From: Staphylococcus felis
GTDB taxonomy: Bacteria; Bacillota; Bacilli; Staphylococcales; Staphylococcaceae
Direction: 5' to 3'
Length of the DNA stretch: 64,000 nt
Assembly: GCF_003012915.1 (NCBI RefSeq)
Contig: NZ_CP027770.1
Coordinates: forward strand, 930,001-994,000
Shown: positions 52,719 through 61,352 of the stretch, piece after piece
Position numbering within the stretch: the stretch's first letter is position 1
How the letters are laid out: the number at the start of each line of letters is the position of its first letter
Made by a program: the position numbers and the translations under genes
The notes under the pieces: model-generated
What the model saw: only the letters and a program-made list of their open reading frames with translations
What the model was told of the DNA's origin: nothing
The model's database searches: none

Positions 52719-53667
52719 ACCGTTGTATCGATTAATGATTTTATGTGGTGTGACAGTTGTATTCTGTTTTATTTATTTATTTTTAGGGTTAGATTTCGAA
52801 ATATTTGAATATCAATTTACAAGTCGTTTACGTAAATTAATCCTTATATTATTAGTGGGTGGCGCAATTGGGACCTCTACAGTCATTTTTCAGGCTATTA
52901 CGGTCAATCGATTATTAACACCTTCAATAATTGGGCTAGATGCGGTGTATATATTTAGTAAAGTACTTGTCTTGTTTATATTTGGTACAAGCTCCATATG
53001 GGTCACGCATCTTTATATTAATTTTTCAATATCGCTTATCATAATGATTATTTTTGCATTACTATTATTTGAGGGAATATTTAAGTTTGGTCAATTTTCG
53101 GTCTATTTTATTCTACTTATTGGGGTCATTTTAGGTACGTTTTTTAGAAGTTTCACAGGATTTTTAGAATTACTAATTAATCCTGAAGACTTTTTAGCGA
53201 TACAGAGTGCGATGTTTGCTAATTTCGATGCTTCAAATCCATTATTAGTTACTTTATGTGCGATAGTATTAAGTATTTTATTTGTTATTACATTGGTTTG
53301 TTTGCCGTACTTAGATGTATTATTACTTGGAAGAGCTCAAGCTATAAATCTAGGTGTTAACTATACCGCTTTAGTACGATTTTTATTTATTCTTGTCGCA
53401 TTAATGGTAGCTGTTGCCACATCATTAGTAGGTCCTATTACATTTTTAGGACTTCTTGCAATCAATATTGCACATGAATTTATCAAAACATTTGAACATC
53501 GCTATATGTTACCAGCAACACTATTTGTTAGTTGGATTAGCCTGTTATTAGGACAATGGGTTATTGAAAATATTTTTGAAGCGACAACACAAGTGAGTAT
53601 TTTAATCAACTTAATAGGTGGCGTTTACTTTATTTATCTATTAATTCGGAGGAGGACAACGACATGA
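52708..53667 (+). CDS. sstB: SstB, FecCD-family siderophore importer permease
   Basis: 319 residues, polytopic. TSRLRKLILILLVGGAIGTS, RLLTPSIIGLDAVYIF and VGPITFLGLLAINIAHEF follow the FecCD pattern in parallel with SstA. Overlaps neighbours at both ends within the operon. The gene order permease-permease-ATPase-lipoprotein matches S. aureus sstABCD. Confidence 0.88.
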   Translation: MHNKPLYRLMILCGVTVVFCFIYLFLGLDFEIFEYQFTSRLRKLILILLVGGAIGTSTVIFQAITVNRLLTPSIIGLDAVYIFSKVLVLFIFGTSSIWVTHLYINFSISLIIMIIFALLLFEGIFKFGQFSVYFILLIGVILGTFFRSFTGFLELLINPEDFLAIQSAMFANFDASNPLLVTLCAIVLSILFVITLVCLPYLDVLLLGRAQAINLGVNYTALVRFLFILVALMVAVATSLVGPITFLGLLAINIAHEFIKTFEHRYMLPATLFVSWISLLLGQWVIENIFEATTQVSILINLIGGVYFIYLLIRRRTTT

Positions 53668-54482
53668 TTTGTATTCGTGAATTAAATCAAACGATTGATC
53701 AGAAATCAATCTTGTCAGATATTAATGTTGATATTCAAAAAGGGAAGTTGACCTCTCTCATTGGCCCTAATGGAGCTGGTAAAAGTACCTTGTTATCAGC
53801 TATTAGTCGTCTTAATGCATTTGATAGTGGTGAGATTTTAATAGATAATCAAAAGGTTGAAGATTACCCTTCGATTGAACTGGCTCAAAAGTTGTCAGTA
53901 TTAAAGCAAGCGAACCATACAGAATTGAATATTACAGTTGAACAACTTGTCAATTTTGGGCGATTTCCGTACTCAAAAGGACGTTTGACACCAAAAGATC
54001 GAAATCACATTAATGAAGCTATTCGCTTACTCAAACTAGAACCTATTCGTCATCGTTATTTGAAAACGCTATCAGGTGGTCAACGTCAACGCGCTTATAT
54101 TGCAATGACGATTGCACAAGATACGGATTACATTTTATTGGATGAACCACTCAATAATTTAGATATGAAACACTCAGTACAGATTATGCAAATATTAAGA
54201 GAACTTGCAATGTTTTATGACAAAACAATTGTTATTGTAGTACATGATATCAACTTTGCTTCTGTTTATTCAGATTACATTGTCGCACTTAAAGAAGGAA
54301 AAGTGATTAAATCTGCAGAAAAAAATGAAGTGATAGATACACATGTACTGCAACAAGTTTATGATATGAATGTCAGAATTGAAGACATACAAGGTCAAAA
54401 GATATGTATATACTTTGATGAATCACCTTGTCAATATCATCAAGTTCACAAAGCACTTTTTAAGGTATCAACAGGAGGATAA
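53664..54482 (+). CDS. sstC: SstC, siderophore importer ATPase
   Basis: 272 residues of the FepC type: Walker A GPNGAGKST, signature LSGGQRQRAYIAM, Walker B YILLDEPLNNLD, switch His in VVHDINFA. It has GAGGAGG just before the start, overlaps sstB by four bases, and ends two bases before sstD. Confidence 0.92.
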   Translation: MICIRELNQTIDQKSILSDINVDIQKGKLTSLIGPNGAGKSTLLSAISRLNAFDSGEILIDNQKVEDYPSIELAQKLSVLKQANHTELNITVEQLVNFGRFPYSKGRLTPKDRNHINEAIRLLKLEPIRHRYLKTLSGGQRQRAYIAMTIAQDTDYILLDEPLNNLDMKHSVQIMQILRELAMFYDKTIVIVVHDINFASVYSDYIVALKEGKVIKSAEKNEVIDTHVLQQVYDMNVRIEDIQGQKICIYFDESPCQYHQVHKALFKVSTGG

Positions 54483-54484
54483 AA

Positions 54485-55519
54485 ATGAAAAAATTAGGTA
54501 TATTATTAATAATAGCACTCATGTTTGTGCTTGTTGCTTGTAGCAATAATGAATCCTCTCAATCAAAAGAGGATCAGAAATCAGATAAAGTAAAAACAGT
54601 CAAAATTCAAAATGATTTTATGATGCGTGGTGAAGCAGAAGACGGTAGTGAAGACAAAGCATTCCAAAATACAGTTGAAGTTGTTCAAAATCCTGAAAAA
54701 GCAATTGTATTAGATTATGGAGCGGCAGATACAATGCATGCCCTTGGTTTAGAAGATAAAATTGTAGGATTACCAAAAGGTGAGAACAACGCCTCTTTAC
54801 CTGATTTTATGGATGAGTTTAAAAGTGATGATTATGAGAATACAGGAAGCTTAAAAGAAGTTAACTTTGATGTAATTGCGAAAGCTAAACCAGATGTCAT
54901 TTATCTATCAGCACGAACAGCAAATCAAAAAACGATGGATGAATTGGAAAAAGCAGCACCTGAAGCGGCACTAGTTTATATGGGTGCAAATAATGATAAC
55001 TATATTGAATCAATGAAAATGAACACACAAACTATTGGTAAAATATATGACAAATCTAAAGAAGCACAAGCGCTTAATGATGAATTAAATCAAAAAATAG
55101 ATCAAATGAAATCAAAAACGAAGGATTTAGACAAAACAATGATGTACCTTTTAGTAAATGAAGGTGAATTATCAACGTTTGGCGCTGGATATCGCTTTGG
55201 TAATTTGATTTATGACACCCTTGGCTTTAAACCAGCTGATAATCAGATAAAAGGAAGCTTACATGGACAAAATGTTACAAATGAATATGTAAGTGAGAAG
55301 AATCCAGACATTATTTTAGCGATGGATCGTGGCCAAGCGGTTGGTGGAAAATCAACAGCACAACAAGTATTGAACAATGACGTTTTGAAAAACGTGAGTG
55401 CTATAAAAAAAGGCAATGTAGTCGAAATTGACCCTAAATTATGGTATTTTGCAGCAGGTTCAACAACTACAACAATTAAACAAATTGAAGAACTTGATAA
55501 AGCGCTAGATTTGAAATAA
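54485..55519 (+). CDS. sstD: SstD, catechol-siderophore-binding lipoprotein
   Basis: 344 residues. Lipobox VLVACS, then a PeripBP/TroA-like helical-backbone binding protein with AIVLDYGAADTMHALGL, GSLKEVNFDVIAKAKPDVI, MMYLLVNEGELSTFGAG and DPKLWYFAAGSTTTTIKQ, as I recall for S. aureus SstD. It captures iron-loaded catechols, including host catecholamine complexes, outside the membrane and passes them to SstAB. Last gene of the operon, then a terminator. Confidence 0.9.
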   Translation: MKKLGILLIIALMFVLVACSNNESSQSKEDQKSDKVKTVKIQNDFMMRGEAEDGSEDKAFQNTVEVVQNPEKAIVLDYGAADTMHALGLEDKIVGLPKGENNASLPDFMDEFKSDDYENTGSLKEVNFDVIAKAKPDVIYLSARTANQKTMDELEKAAPEAALVYMGANNDNYIESMKMNTQTIGKIYDKSKEAQALNDELNQKIDQMKSKTKDLDKTMMYLLVNEGELSTFGAGYRFGNLIYDTLGFKPADNQIKGSLHGQNVTNEYVSEKNPDIILAMDRGQAVGGKSTAQQVLNNDVLKNVSAIKKGNVVEIDPKLWYFAAGSTTTTIKQIEELDKALDLK

Positions 55520-55525
55520 GACAAT

Positions 55526-55569
55526 AAAAAGACGTGTATCGAACAAATTTGTTTAGATACACGTCTTTT
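55526..55569 (+). terminator. Terminator of sstABCD
   Basis: AAAAGACGTGTATC pairs with GATACACGTCTTTT around a 15-base loop. Confidence 0.93.
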
Positions 55570-55634
55570 GCGCTAATTATGGAATTTAGTTAAAGGCACG
55601 CATGAATATGAAAAGTATGTAACGCTATCATAGT

Positions 55635-56078
55635 TTAAACAGTCTTATCGAAATTGTTTTTGACGAAACGATTTAAGATATTGACTAAATCTTCCATATC
55701 GTTATCTTCAAATATAAGTTCTTCAGAGACTTGACGTGACAGTTGCTTAATTTCAGCTTTGACGCGTCTTCCTTCGTCAGTAAGGGATAAGTTGAGATTG
55801 CGTTCATCATCAGGATTACGCAATTTTTGAACAAGTCCTTTGCTGACGAGTTTTTTGATTAAAGGCGTAAGGGTACCAGAGTTTAGAAAAATACGATCAC
55901 CAAGTTCTTTAATATTTAATACCTCTTCATCACCAATTGAAGTCAACGTAATGTAGCCAGTATATGTTAGATCGAAAGGCCTTAAATGTGTTGAATATTT
56001 TTTAATGACTTCTTTTGATGAGACGTAACACAAAAAACATAATTCACTTTTGAGTTTTGGGTCATTTTTTGGCATCAT
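55635..56078 (-). CDS. MarR-family regulator (OhrR/SarZ-like)
   Basis: 147 residues. Winged helix with LNSGTLTPLIKKLVSKGLV and the wing DDERNLNLSLTDEG. Two cysteines in KSELCFLCYVSS near the N-terminus sit where OhrR-type proteins keep a redox-active cysteine, so thiol or peroxide sensing is plausible. GGAGGTG precedes two adjacent ATGs. Divergent from a nitroreductase gene across a 130-base region that contains a palindrome; it probably controls that gene and itself. Confidence 0.85.
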   Translation of the reverse strand: MMPKNDPKLKSELCFLCYVSSKEVIKKYSTHLRPFDLTYTGYITLTSIGDEEVLNIKELGDRIFLNSGTLTPLIKKLVSKGLVQKLRNPDDERNLNLSLTDEGRRVKAEIKQLSRQVSEELIFEDNDMEDLVNILNRFVKNNFDKTV

Positions 56079-56148
56079 AGCACCTCCAAGTTATATAATA
56101 AATTTATTATAACACTTCTTGCTTGCATGACTTAATCATTTAAAATAT

Positions 56149-56167
56149 AATCAAATCACGCTTGATT
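56149..56167. promoter_or_regulatory. Candidate operator between the MarR gene and the nitroreductase gene
   Basis: AATCAAATCACGCTTGATT has six-base inverted arms around seven bases. It lies 42 bases before the nitroreductase start and 71 bases before the MarR gene start. Confidence 0.45.
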
Positions 56168-56208
56168 TAATTAAAGATATATACATTAGTGAAGAAAGGT
56201 GGTATAGT

Positions 56209-56838
56209 ATGCCCTTAAATAATCACTTTGATGATATTTTAAAAGGTAGACGATCAGTAAAAGTCTTTGATGAAAATGTAAAAATACCCCGTTCAGAAAT
56301 GGATGAAATACTTACAAAAGCCACGCTTGCACCTTCATCAATCAACATGCAACCGTGGCGTTTAGTTGTAGTGGATACTGAGGAAGGTAAAGAAAAATTA
56401 AGACCACTTGTAAGATTTAACTCACGTCAAAATGACACTTCAGCAGCGATGATTGTCATTTTTGGAGATATGCTCAATTATGAGTATGCTGAAGACATTT
56501 ATGGTGCGGCTGTTGAAAAAGGCTATATGCTAAAAGAGATTAAAGAAGAGCTTGTAGAGCGTTTCGTAACGATGTATAAAGCACTAGATAGACAAGCGAT
56601 GAATGATATTGTGAAAGTGGATAGTAGTTTAATGGCGATGCAATTGATGCTTGTGGCTCGTCAATATGGCTATGATACAAACCCAATCGGAGGATTTGAT
56701 CGCGAAAATATTGCACAAGCGTTTGATTTAGATCCAGAACGCTATGTACCGGTAATGATTGTTGCTATTGGAAAAGAAGCGGTAGAAGGCCGTCCATCAT
56801 ATCGATTACCCATCAATAAAATTGTACAATACCACTAA
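56209..56838 (+). CDS. Nitroreductase-family oxidoreductase
   Basis: 209 residues. FMN-binding RRSVKVFDE near the N-terminus, then LAPSSINMQPWRLVVVD and, later, YGYDTNPIGGFDRE and VPVMIVAIGKEA. Substrate unknown; this subfamily reduces quinones, aldehydes or nitro compounds and is often induced by electrophiles. Pairing with a divergent, cysteine-bearing MarR regulator supports such a stress role. Ribosome site AAAGGTGG. Confidence 0.87.
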   Translation: MPLNNHFDDILKGRRSVKVFDENVKIPRSEMDEILTKATLAPSSINMQPWRLVVVDTEEGKEKLRPLVRFNSRQNDTSAAMIVIFGDMLNYEYAEDIYGAAVEKGYMLKEIKEELVERFVTMYKALDRQAMNDIVKVDSSLMAMQLMLVARQYGYDTNPIGGFDRENIAQAFDLDPERYVPVMIVAIGKEAVEGRPSYRLPINKIVQYH

Positions 56839-56880
56839 ATATAATATTTATAAGATCGGAATTATAAAAATAGTTTTCAA

Positions 56881-56922
56881 AATATACCTGTCTCGATATA
56901 ATGAGATTAGGTATATTTTTTA
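56881..56922 (+). terminator. Terminator after the nitroreductase gene
   Basis: AATATACCTGTCTC pairs with GAGATTAGGTATATT around nine bases, followed by TTTTT. Confidence 0.88.
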
Positions 56923-57000
56923 TAGAATTCTTAACTTGTTAATACAAAAAACCAATAAAATATAGTACTATATAAAAAACTAAAAAAAGAAGTGGTAAAA

Positions 57001-57744
57001 ATGCTTTTTGAGAACTGGTTATCCCTAAATGATTATATTTTAAGGCATAATGATGAAGTAGGTAAAAAACACAGATTCCTCTCTTTTGATGACTATCATA
57101 AATATGCACAGTTTCTGGAACTTACTCATATTTATAAAGCTGCAGCACGAGAACTTAGCACTAAATTAATCATTTTAGATGAAGACTTTCAAATCAAAAA
57201 TGAACATAACCCGATTCATAACATACAACGACGTATTAAAAAAATATCAAGTTTAGTTGAAAAGTTAGAGCGAAAAGGGCTGCCAGTTTCAGCTGAGGCC
57301 GCTCAAAAGCATATTATGGATATTGCTGGTATTCGGGTAGTATGCAAGTATATTGAAGACATTTATACTATGGAGTCTTTATTGCTTAAACAAGATGACA
57401 TTAAGTTATTAAAGCGAAAAGACTATATCTTAAAGCCTAAGAGAAATGGTTACAAAAGCTTGCATATTGTTGTCTCAATATCAATTTTTTTAACTGATCA
57501 GAACACTGCAATTGAAGTTCCGGTAGAAGTACAATTACGCACAATAGGTATGGATATGTGGGCAAGTTTAGAGCATAGACTCCATTATAAAAACACAAAA
57601 GGTTGTACAAAATTTTATAGAGATATATTAAAAGAGTGTGCAGATGATATTGCGCGAATAGAACGAAAAATGCAACGTGTACATCTGAATATTCAACAAC
57701 ATGATTCGACAAATTATCATTCAAATGAAGACGAATTAAAGTAG
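57001..57744 (+). CDS. relP: Small alarmone synthetase, RelP-like
   Basis: 247 residues, a RelA/SpoT synthetase domain only; no hydrolase or ACT domain. Visible synthetase elements are [35 protein letters not shown] and the [17 protein letters not shown] block with the EVQLRT and DMWA motifs. Makes (p)ppGpp from ATP and GTP/GDP under wall stress in S. aureus. RelP is preferred to RelQ because the usual relQ neighbours (NAD kinase, pseudouridine synthase) are missing. ATG at 57001 follows AAGAAGTGG. Confidence 0.85.
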   Translation: MLFENWLSLNDYILRHNDEVGKKHRFLSFDDYHKYAQFLELTHIYKAAARELSTKLIILDEDFQIKNEHNPIHNIQRRIKKISSLVEKLERKGLPVSAEAAQKHIMDIAGIRVVCKYIEDIYTMESLLLKQDDIKLLKRKDYILKPKRNGYKSLHIVVSISIFLTDQNTAIEVPVEVQLRTIGMDMWASLEHRLHYKNTKGCTKFYRDILKECADDIARIERKMQRVHLNIQQHDSTNYHSNEDELK

Positions 57745-57817
57745 GGGTGAATAGTATGCATATCAAAAAAGAGGTCATTCATTACTCCACCCTACTCAAT
57801 GTTGGAACGACACGAAA

Positions 57818-58375
57818 CTACTTAAGACGATATAAGCTGCGTTGTCCATTAGGCAATGAGTCTATAAATGGTTCTGGATCTTCCGCAAATCGGTTACCAA
57901 TCCCGCCTTTCATACGTTGGAAGTGAAGATGAGGGCCTGTTGTTCGCTCACCTGTATTTCCTGACTTTGCTATAACATCACCTGTTTCGACAGAATCTCC
58001 AACTTTAACTTCATAGTCACTCAAATGCATAAACCATTCGTAATAACGTCCATTTTCTTCTTTTATTTCGAGTACATTGCCACCTAAATCATCTTTGAAA
58101 ATACGCGTGACCACGCCATCAGTTGGGGCAAGTATATCTGTACCAACTGGTAAACGATAATCTATCCCATAATGACGATTATCGCCATCAAATGATAAAT
58201 TATAATTATATGTGCCAAATCCATGTGTCTTACGATCTTGTTCAAACCATTCATTTGCTTGATTATCGTACCATTTTGAATAGTCTTGTTGATAGTCATT
58301 CAAATGATTCGTGATATATATAATGATTATTCCAATAATTATCAAACTTATAATCGATACAATCCAATTTTTCAT
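57818..58375 (-). CDS. Membrane-anchored M23-family peptidase (LytM type)
   Basis: 185 residues. An N-terminal anchor (VSIISLIIIGIIIIYIT) is followed by an M23 domain. Zinc ligands are the His and Asp of RHYGIDYRL and the second His of GPHLHFQRM. The catalytic partner His is the one in WFMHLSD. It cleaves peptidoglycan peptides at the outer membrane face, with glycyl-glycine bonds as likely targets. Convergent with relP; the 416-base gap beyond its start up to 58791 contains only the promoter of the next operon. Confidence 0.87.
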   Translation of the reverse strand: MKNWIVSIISLIIIGIIIIYITNHLNDYQQDYSKWYDNQANEWFEQDRKTHGFGTYNYNLSFDGDNRHYGIDYRLPVGTDILAPTDGVVTRIFKDDLGGNVLEIKEENGRYYEWFMHLSDYEVKVGDSVETGDVIAKSGNTGERTTGPHLHFQRMKGGIGNRFAEDPEPFIDSLPNGQRSLYRLK

Positions 58376-58721
58376 TTTAACCCCTCACCTAGACGAATGA
58401 AATGTTTCTTTATTGTAAATAGAGCGTATGTATAGCGCAATACAAATGCTTACAGAGCGAAAAGATACATAAAGAGACGTATAAGGTCATCAGACTAAAG
58501 TAGTATAGTGAAGCTATTTTATTGAGGGCTAATTGATAAATGCAAAAGAACGTAAAAGCTATTGTCAAAGTGTGACCTATCGAACATTACAATAGATTAA
58601 AATGAATACGCTTTTTTTAACACTTCTAAGGGAAGTGTTTTTGATTTAAAAGCAATTAGCACATCAGATGTTGGATTATTTTAATAATATGTTTTAAAAA
58701 TTTAATATCACCCAATAAGCA

Positions 58722-58750
58722 TTGTTTATAAATATAAACCACAGTATGAT
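58722..58750 (+). promoter_or_regulatory. Promoter with palindrome in the spacer, ABC exporter operon
   Basis: TTGTTT (58722-58727) and TATGAT (58745-58750) are 17 bases apart. GTTTATAAATATAAAC (58724-58739), an inverted repeat with perfect seven-base arms, fills the spacer, a position where a bound repressor would block RNA polymerase. Confidence 0.6.
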
Positions 58751-58791
58751 GAATAAAAAGAAATCATATGAGAATACGAAAGGAGTGTACA

Positions 58792-59466
58792 ATGCAGAGC
58801 ATAATAGAATGTACCAATTTAAAAAAGATATATCAAAATGGTGAAACAGAAAACAAAGTACTCAATAATATCAATTTAATTGTTGAGCAAGGAGATTTTA
58901 TTTCTATAATGGGAACTTCGGGTGTTGGAAAATCGACATTAATTAATATATTAGGGTTGATTGATTCAGATTTCGAAGGAGCATATTGCTTTAATCATGC
59001 TGCTGTCAAAGAAATGAACGATGATGAATTATCAGAATATAGAAATAATTATATTGGATTTATCTTTCAAAACTTCAATTTAATCGATGAATATAATGTA
59101 AAAGAGAATATTTTACTTCCCTTTTTATATACGAGTCGGAAGTCGAGCGCAAATAAAATCAATGAACTAGCTAAAAAAATGAATATATTTGATAAATTGA
59201 GTGAATACCCACCAAATTTATCTGGGGGACAAAAGCAAAGAGTAGCGATAATGAGAGCACTCATTAATCAACCTCAAGTCATCATAGCTGATGAGCCTAC
59301 GGGATCTCTAGATGAAGAGACGAGAGATGAGATTTTAGATATATTAGTACAACTGAACAAAGAGGGGAAAACAATTATATTAGTGACACACGATCCAAAA
59401 GTCGCAAATAAAAGCTCTAAAATTTTAGAAATAAAAGAAGGTCAATTAATGGAGAAATTAGGTTAA
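58792..59466 (+). CDS. MacB/BceA-type exporter ATPase
   Basis: 224 residues with Walker A GTSGVGKST (Val for the usual Ser/Gly), Q-loop IFQNFNLI, signature LSGGQKQRVAIM, Walker [13 protein letters not shown] and VTHDPK. Relatives export bacteriocins, antibiotics or toxins, or give self-protection. ATG at 58792 follows AAAGGAGTG; the frame extends eight codons upstream. It is four bases from the permease gene. No two-component system or peptide gene is adjacent. Confidence 0.88.
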   Translation: MQSIIECTNLKKIYQNGETENKVLNNINLIVEQGDFISIMGTSGVGKSTLINILGLIDSDFEGAYCFNHAAVKEMNDDELSEYRNNYIGFIFQNFNLIDEYNVKENILLPFLYTSRKSSANKINELAKKMNIFDKLSEYPPNLSGGQKQRVAIMRALINQPQVIIADEPTGSLDEETRDEILDILVQLNKEGKTIILVTHDPKVANKSSKILEIKEGQLMEKLG

Positions 59467-59470
59467 AAGA

Positions 59471-60631
59471 GTGAAATATTATCAAATTTTTAAAGATGTT
59501 TTGAAACTATTGAAACGTAACAAAAGGCAAAGTATTTTAACATCGATTGCAATAGGTATAGCAACATTTGTCGTGTTAATCATATTATCAAGTCAGTCAT
59601 ATACGTTTAATGCATTATCAGAAGATATGAAAATAGATGAACATACAACATCACTCACGTTCACACCACATGACAAATTAGATTTAGAAGGTTTTACAGA
59701 TGAAGATAGTCAAATCATCCAAAAACAAACAGGTTATCATCCTAAGCTGATATCAAGTTCATACGGAAAAATGATACCAGTCAAACTGAATGGTAATCAA
59801 CAAATTTTGAGTTTTAGAACAGAACATAATTTGAAAGAAAACCATGTTGAATTGCCCGAAGTTTTAAAAGGTAAAGACATTCATCATATTCAAAACGTAG
59901 GTCAAGTTGCGATAAGTGATAAAGCGCTTATGAAATTAACGCGAAGTAATGATATCGAAAATGGTTTAGATAAAGTATTAACGATAGATCAGCGTCAATA
60001 TAAAATTAAAACAATATATCAAAGTTCAGCAGTTAAAGAAGTTATACCAGATATGATTGTTTCAACAAAAAGTGAAAAGGCCATTTTAAAAAATCATGTC
60101 TTTTATGATGAAATGGAAGTTTCAACATCTAAAACATCTGACATATACAAAATGTTAGCGATTTTAGATCAGAAAGGAACACATAGGGAAAGAGGAACCT
60201 ATGATTTTATAGACAATGTTCAAACCTATAAAGATACTAAAAAAGAAGCAAACACCATTTTAAATTTTATCGCTATTTTATCAAGTATCTCTATTTTTGT
60301 TGCTGGGTTTGGAGTGATGAATGCAATGTTTTCTACCGTAAGTGAGAGGAGTAGAGAAATTGCTATTAGAAGAGCATTAGGTGCTAAAAAATCGCATATT
60401 TACCTATCTTATATGATAGAGGGAACTTTATTATCAATCATGGGTGGCATCATGGGAGTGATTTCGGCATTTATTTTTATTGCTTTAATGAATTTATCTG
60501 GAGTTGACTCAGCGGTTTCAACTATACAAGTACTCATCACATTAGCTGCTACTGCTATTTTAGGTGTTTTATTTAGTATGCTACCAGCAATGGTTGCAGC
60601 CAATAAAAATGTAGTCGAAGGTATGAAGTAA
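59471..60631 (+). CDS. MacB-type exporter permease
   Basis: 386 residues: one N-terminal span (ILTSIAIGIATFVVLIIL), an extracellular domain of about 230 residues, then three C-terminal spans with FGVMNAMFSTVSERSREIAI and RRALGAKKSHIYLSY. The same layout as the permease at 35553-36728. GTG start five bases after the ATPase stop, with GGAGAAATTAGG overlapping that gene. No adaptor protein gene accompanies this pair. Confidence 0.87.
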   Translation: MKYYQIFKDVLKLLKRNKRQSILTSIAIGIATFVVLIILSSQSYTFNALSEDMKIDEHTTSLTFTPHDKLDLEGFTDEDSQIIQKQTGYHPKLISSSYGKMIPVKLNGNQQILSFRTEHNLKENHVELPEVLKGKDIHHIQNVGQVAISDKALMKLTRSNDIENGLDKVLTIDQRQYKIKTIYQSSAVKEVIPDMIVSTKSEKAILKNHVFYDEMEVSTSKTSDIYKMLAILDQKGTHRERGTYDFIDNVQTYKDTKKEANTILNFIAILSSISIFVAGFGVMNAMFSTVSERSREIAIRRALGAKKSHIYLSYMIEGTLLSIMGGIMGVISAFIFIALMNLSGVDSAVSTIQVLITLAATAILGVLFSMLPAMVAANKNVVEGMK

Positions 60632-60697
60632 ATGATGTTTGCAATCATGATGCTACATATTCAACAAAATTAATCCAAATAGAGGTGGAATGACATT

Positions 60698-61108
60698 ATG
60701 AAAAAGTGGGATTATGTTATATTAGCCCTTATCATTAGCGAATATGTCTTCTGTTTTCTTGTGATGGGTCAAATGAGTATTTTTCGTTTTATGATATTTG
60801 GACAAGTATTGCCTACAATATTGTTAGCTATACTAGGGGCTAGAATAGCATCTAACTATAAATTTAAGTGGGGAATCGTTGGAATGATGAGTATTTTGTA
60901 TGCGGTACTCATGTATATTTTATTAATCAGTGCACCGATGCAAATGATAGAAAACAACACAATTCAAAGCGGATCATCTACATTTGAATTTAATAGAGAA
61001 ATAGGTTTGAAAACGTATCTAGGCTTATTTATTCAACAATTTATCTTAACAGCTTTGATTACAGTTGTAATCGGAGTGGTGAAAAAGATAAAAAAAGGCG
61101 AGTTTTAG
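60698..61108 (+). CDS. Four-span membrane protein of unknown function
   Basis: 136 residues with four hydrophobic segments and a basic tail KKIKKGEF. GAGGTGG precedes the ATG. It follows the MacB-type permease by 66 bases on the same strand and may belong to the same operon as an accessory or immunity protein. No family recognised. The 244 bases after it hold only the convergent oatA terminator. Confidence 0.65.
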   Translation: MKKWDYVILALIISEYVFCFLVMGQMSIFRFMIFGQVLPTILLAILGARIASNYKFKWGIVGMMSILYAVLMYILLISAPMQMIENNTIQSGSSTFEFNREIGLKTYLGLFIQQFILTALITVVIGVVKKIKKGEF

Positions 61109-61297
61109 TATAAAGTCTAGTCGAATATCGTGCTCGAATTACATGAAAAAATGAACTAGGGCATTTATGGCGGGCTAAAATCCTAATTATACACATAAGA
61201 AGTATTTGTAAAAGCAGATTAAATGAGGAAGTCAGACAACAGCATGGTGTTTGATTTCCTTTTAATTTTGTCATTTTTAAAGTATGAATTGAAAGAA

Positions 61298-61338
61298 ATG
61301 AGCCTTTCTAAAATGTTAACAAGTTTAGAAAGGCTCAT
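61298..61338. terminator. Terminator between the membrane protein gene and oatA
   Basis: ATGAGCCTTTCTAAA pairs with TTTAGAAAGGCTCAT around ten bases; works for the minus-strand oatA transcript. Confidence 0.88.
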
Positions 61339-61352
61339 TCATTCATGACATG

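Noticed and set aside
57756..57926. 56-codon open frame with AGGGGTG upstream after relP
   Set aside because: About 110 bases run antisense through the 3' end of the M23 peptidase gene, and the product shows no recognisable pattern.
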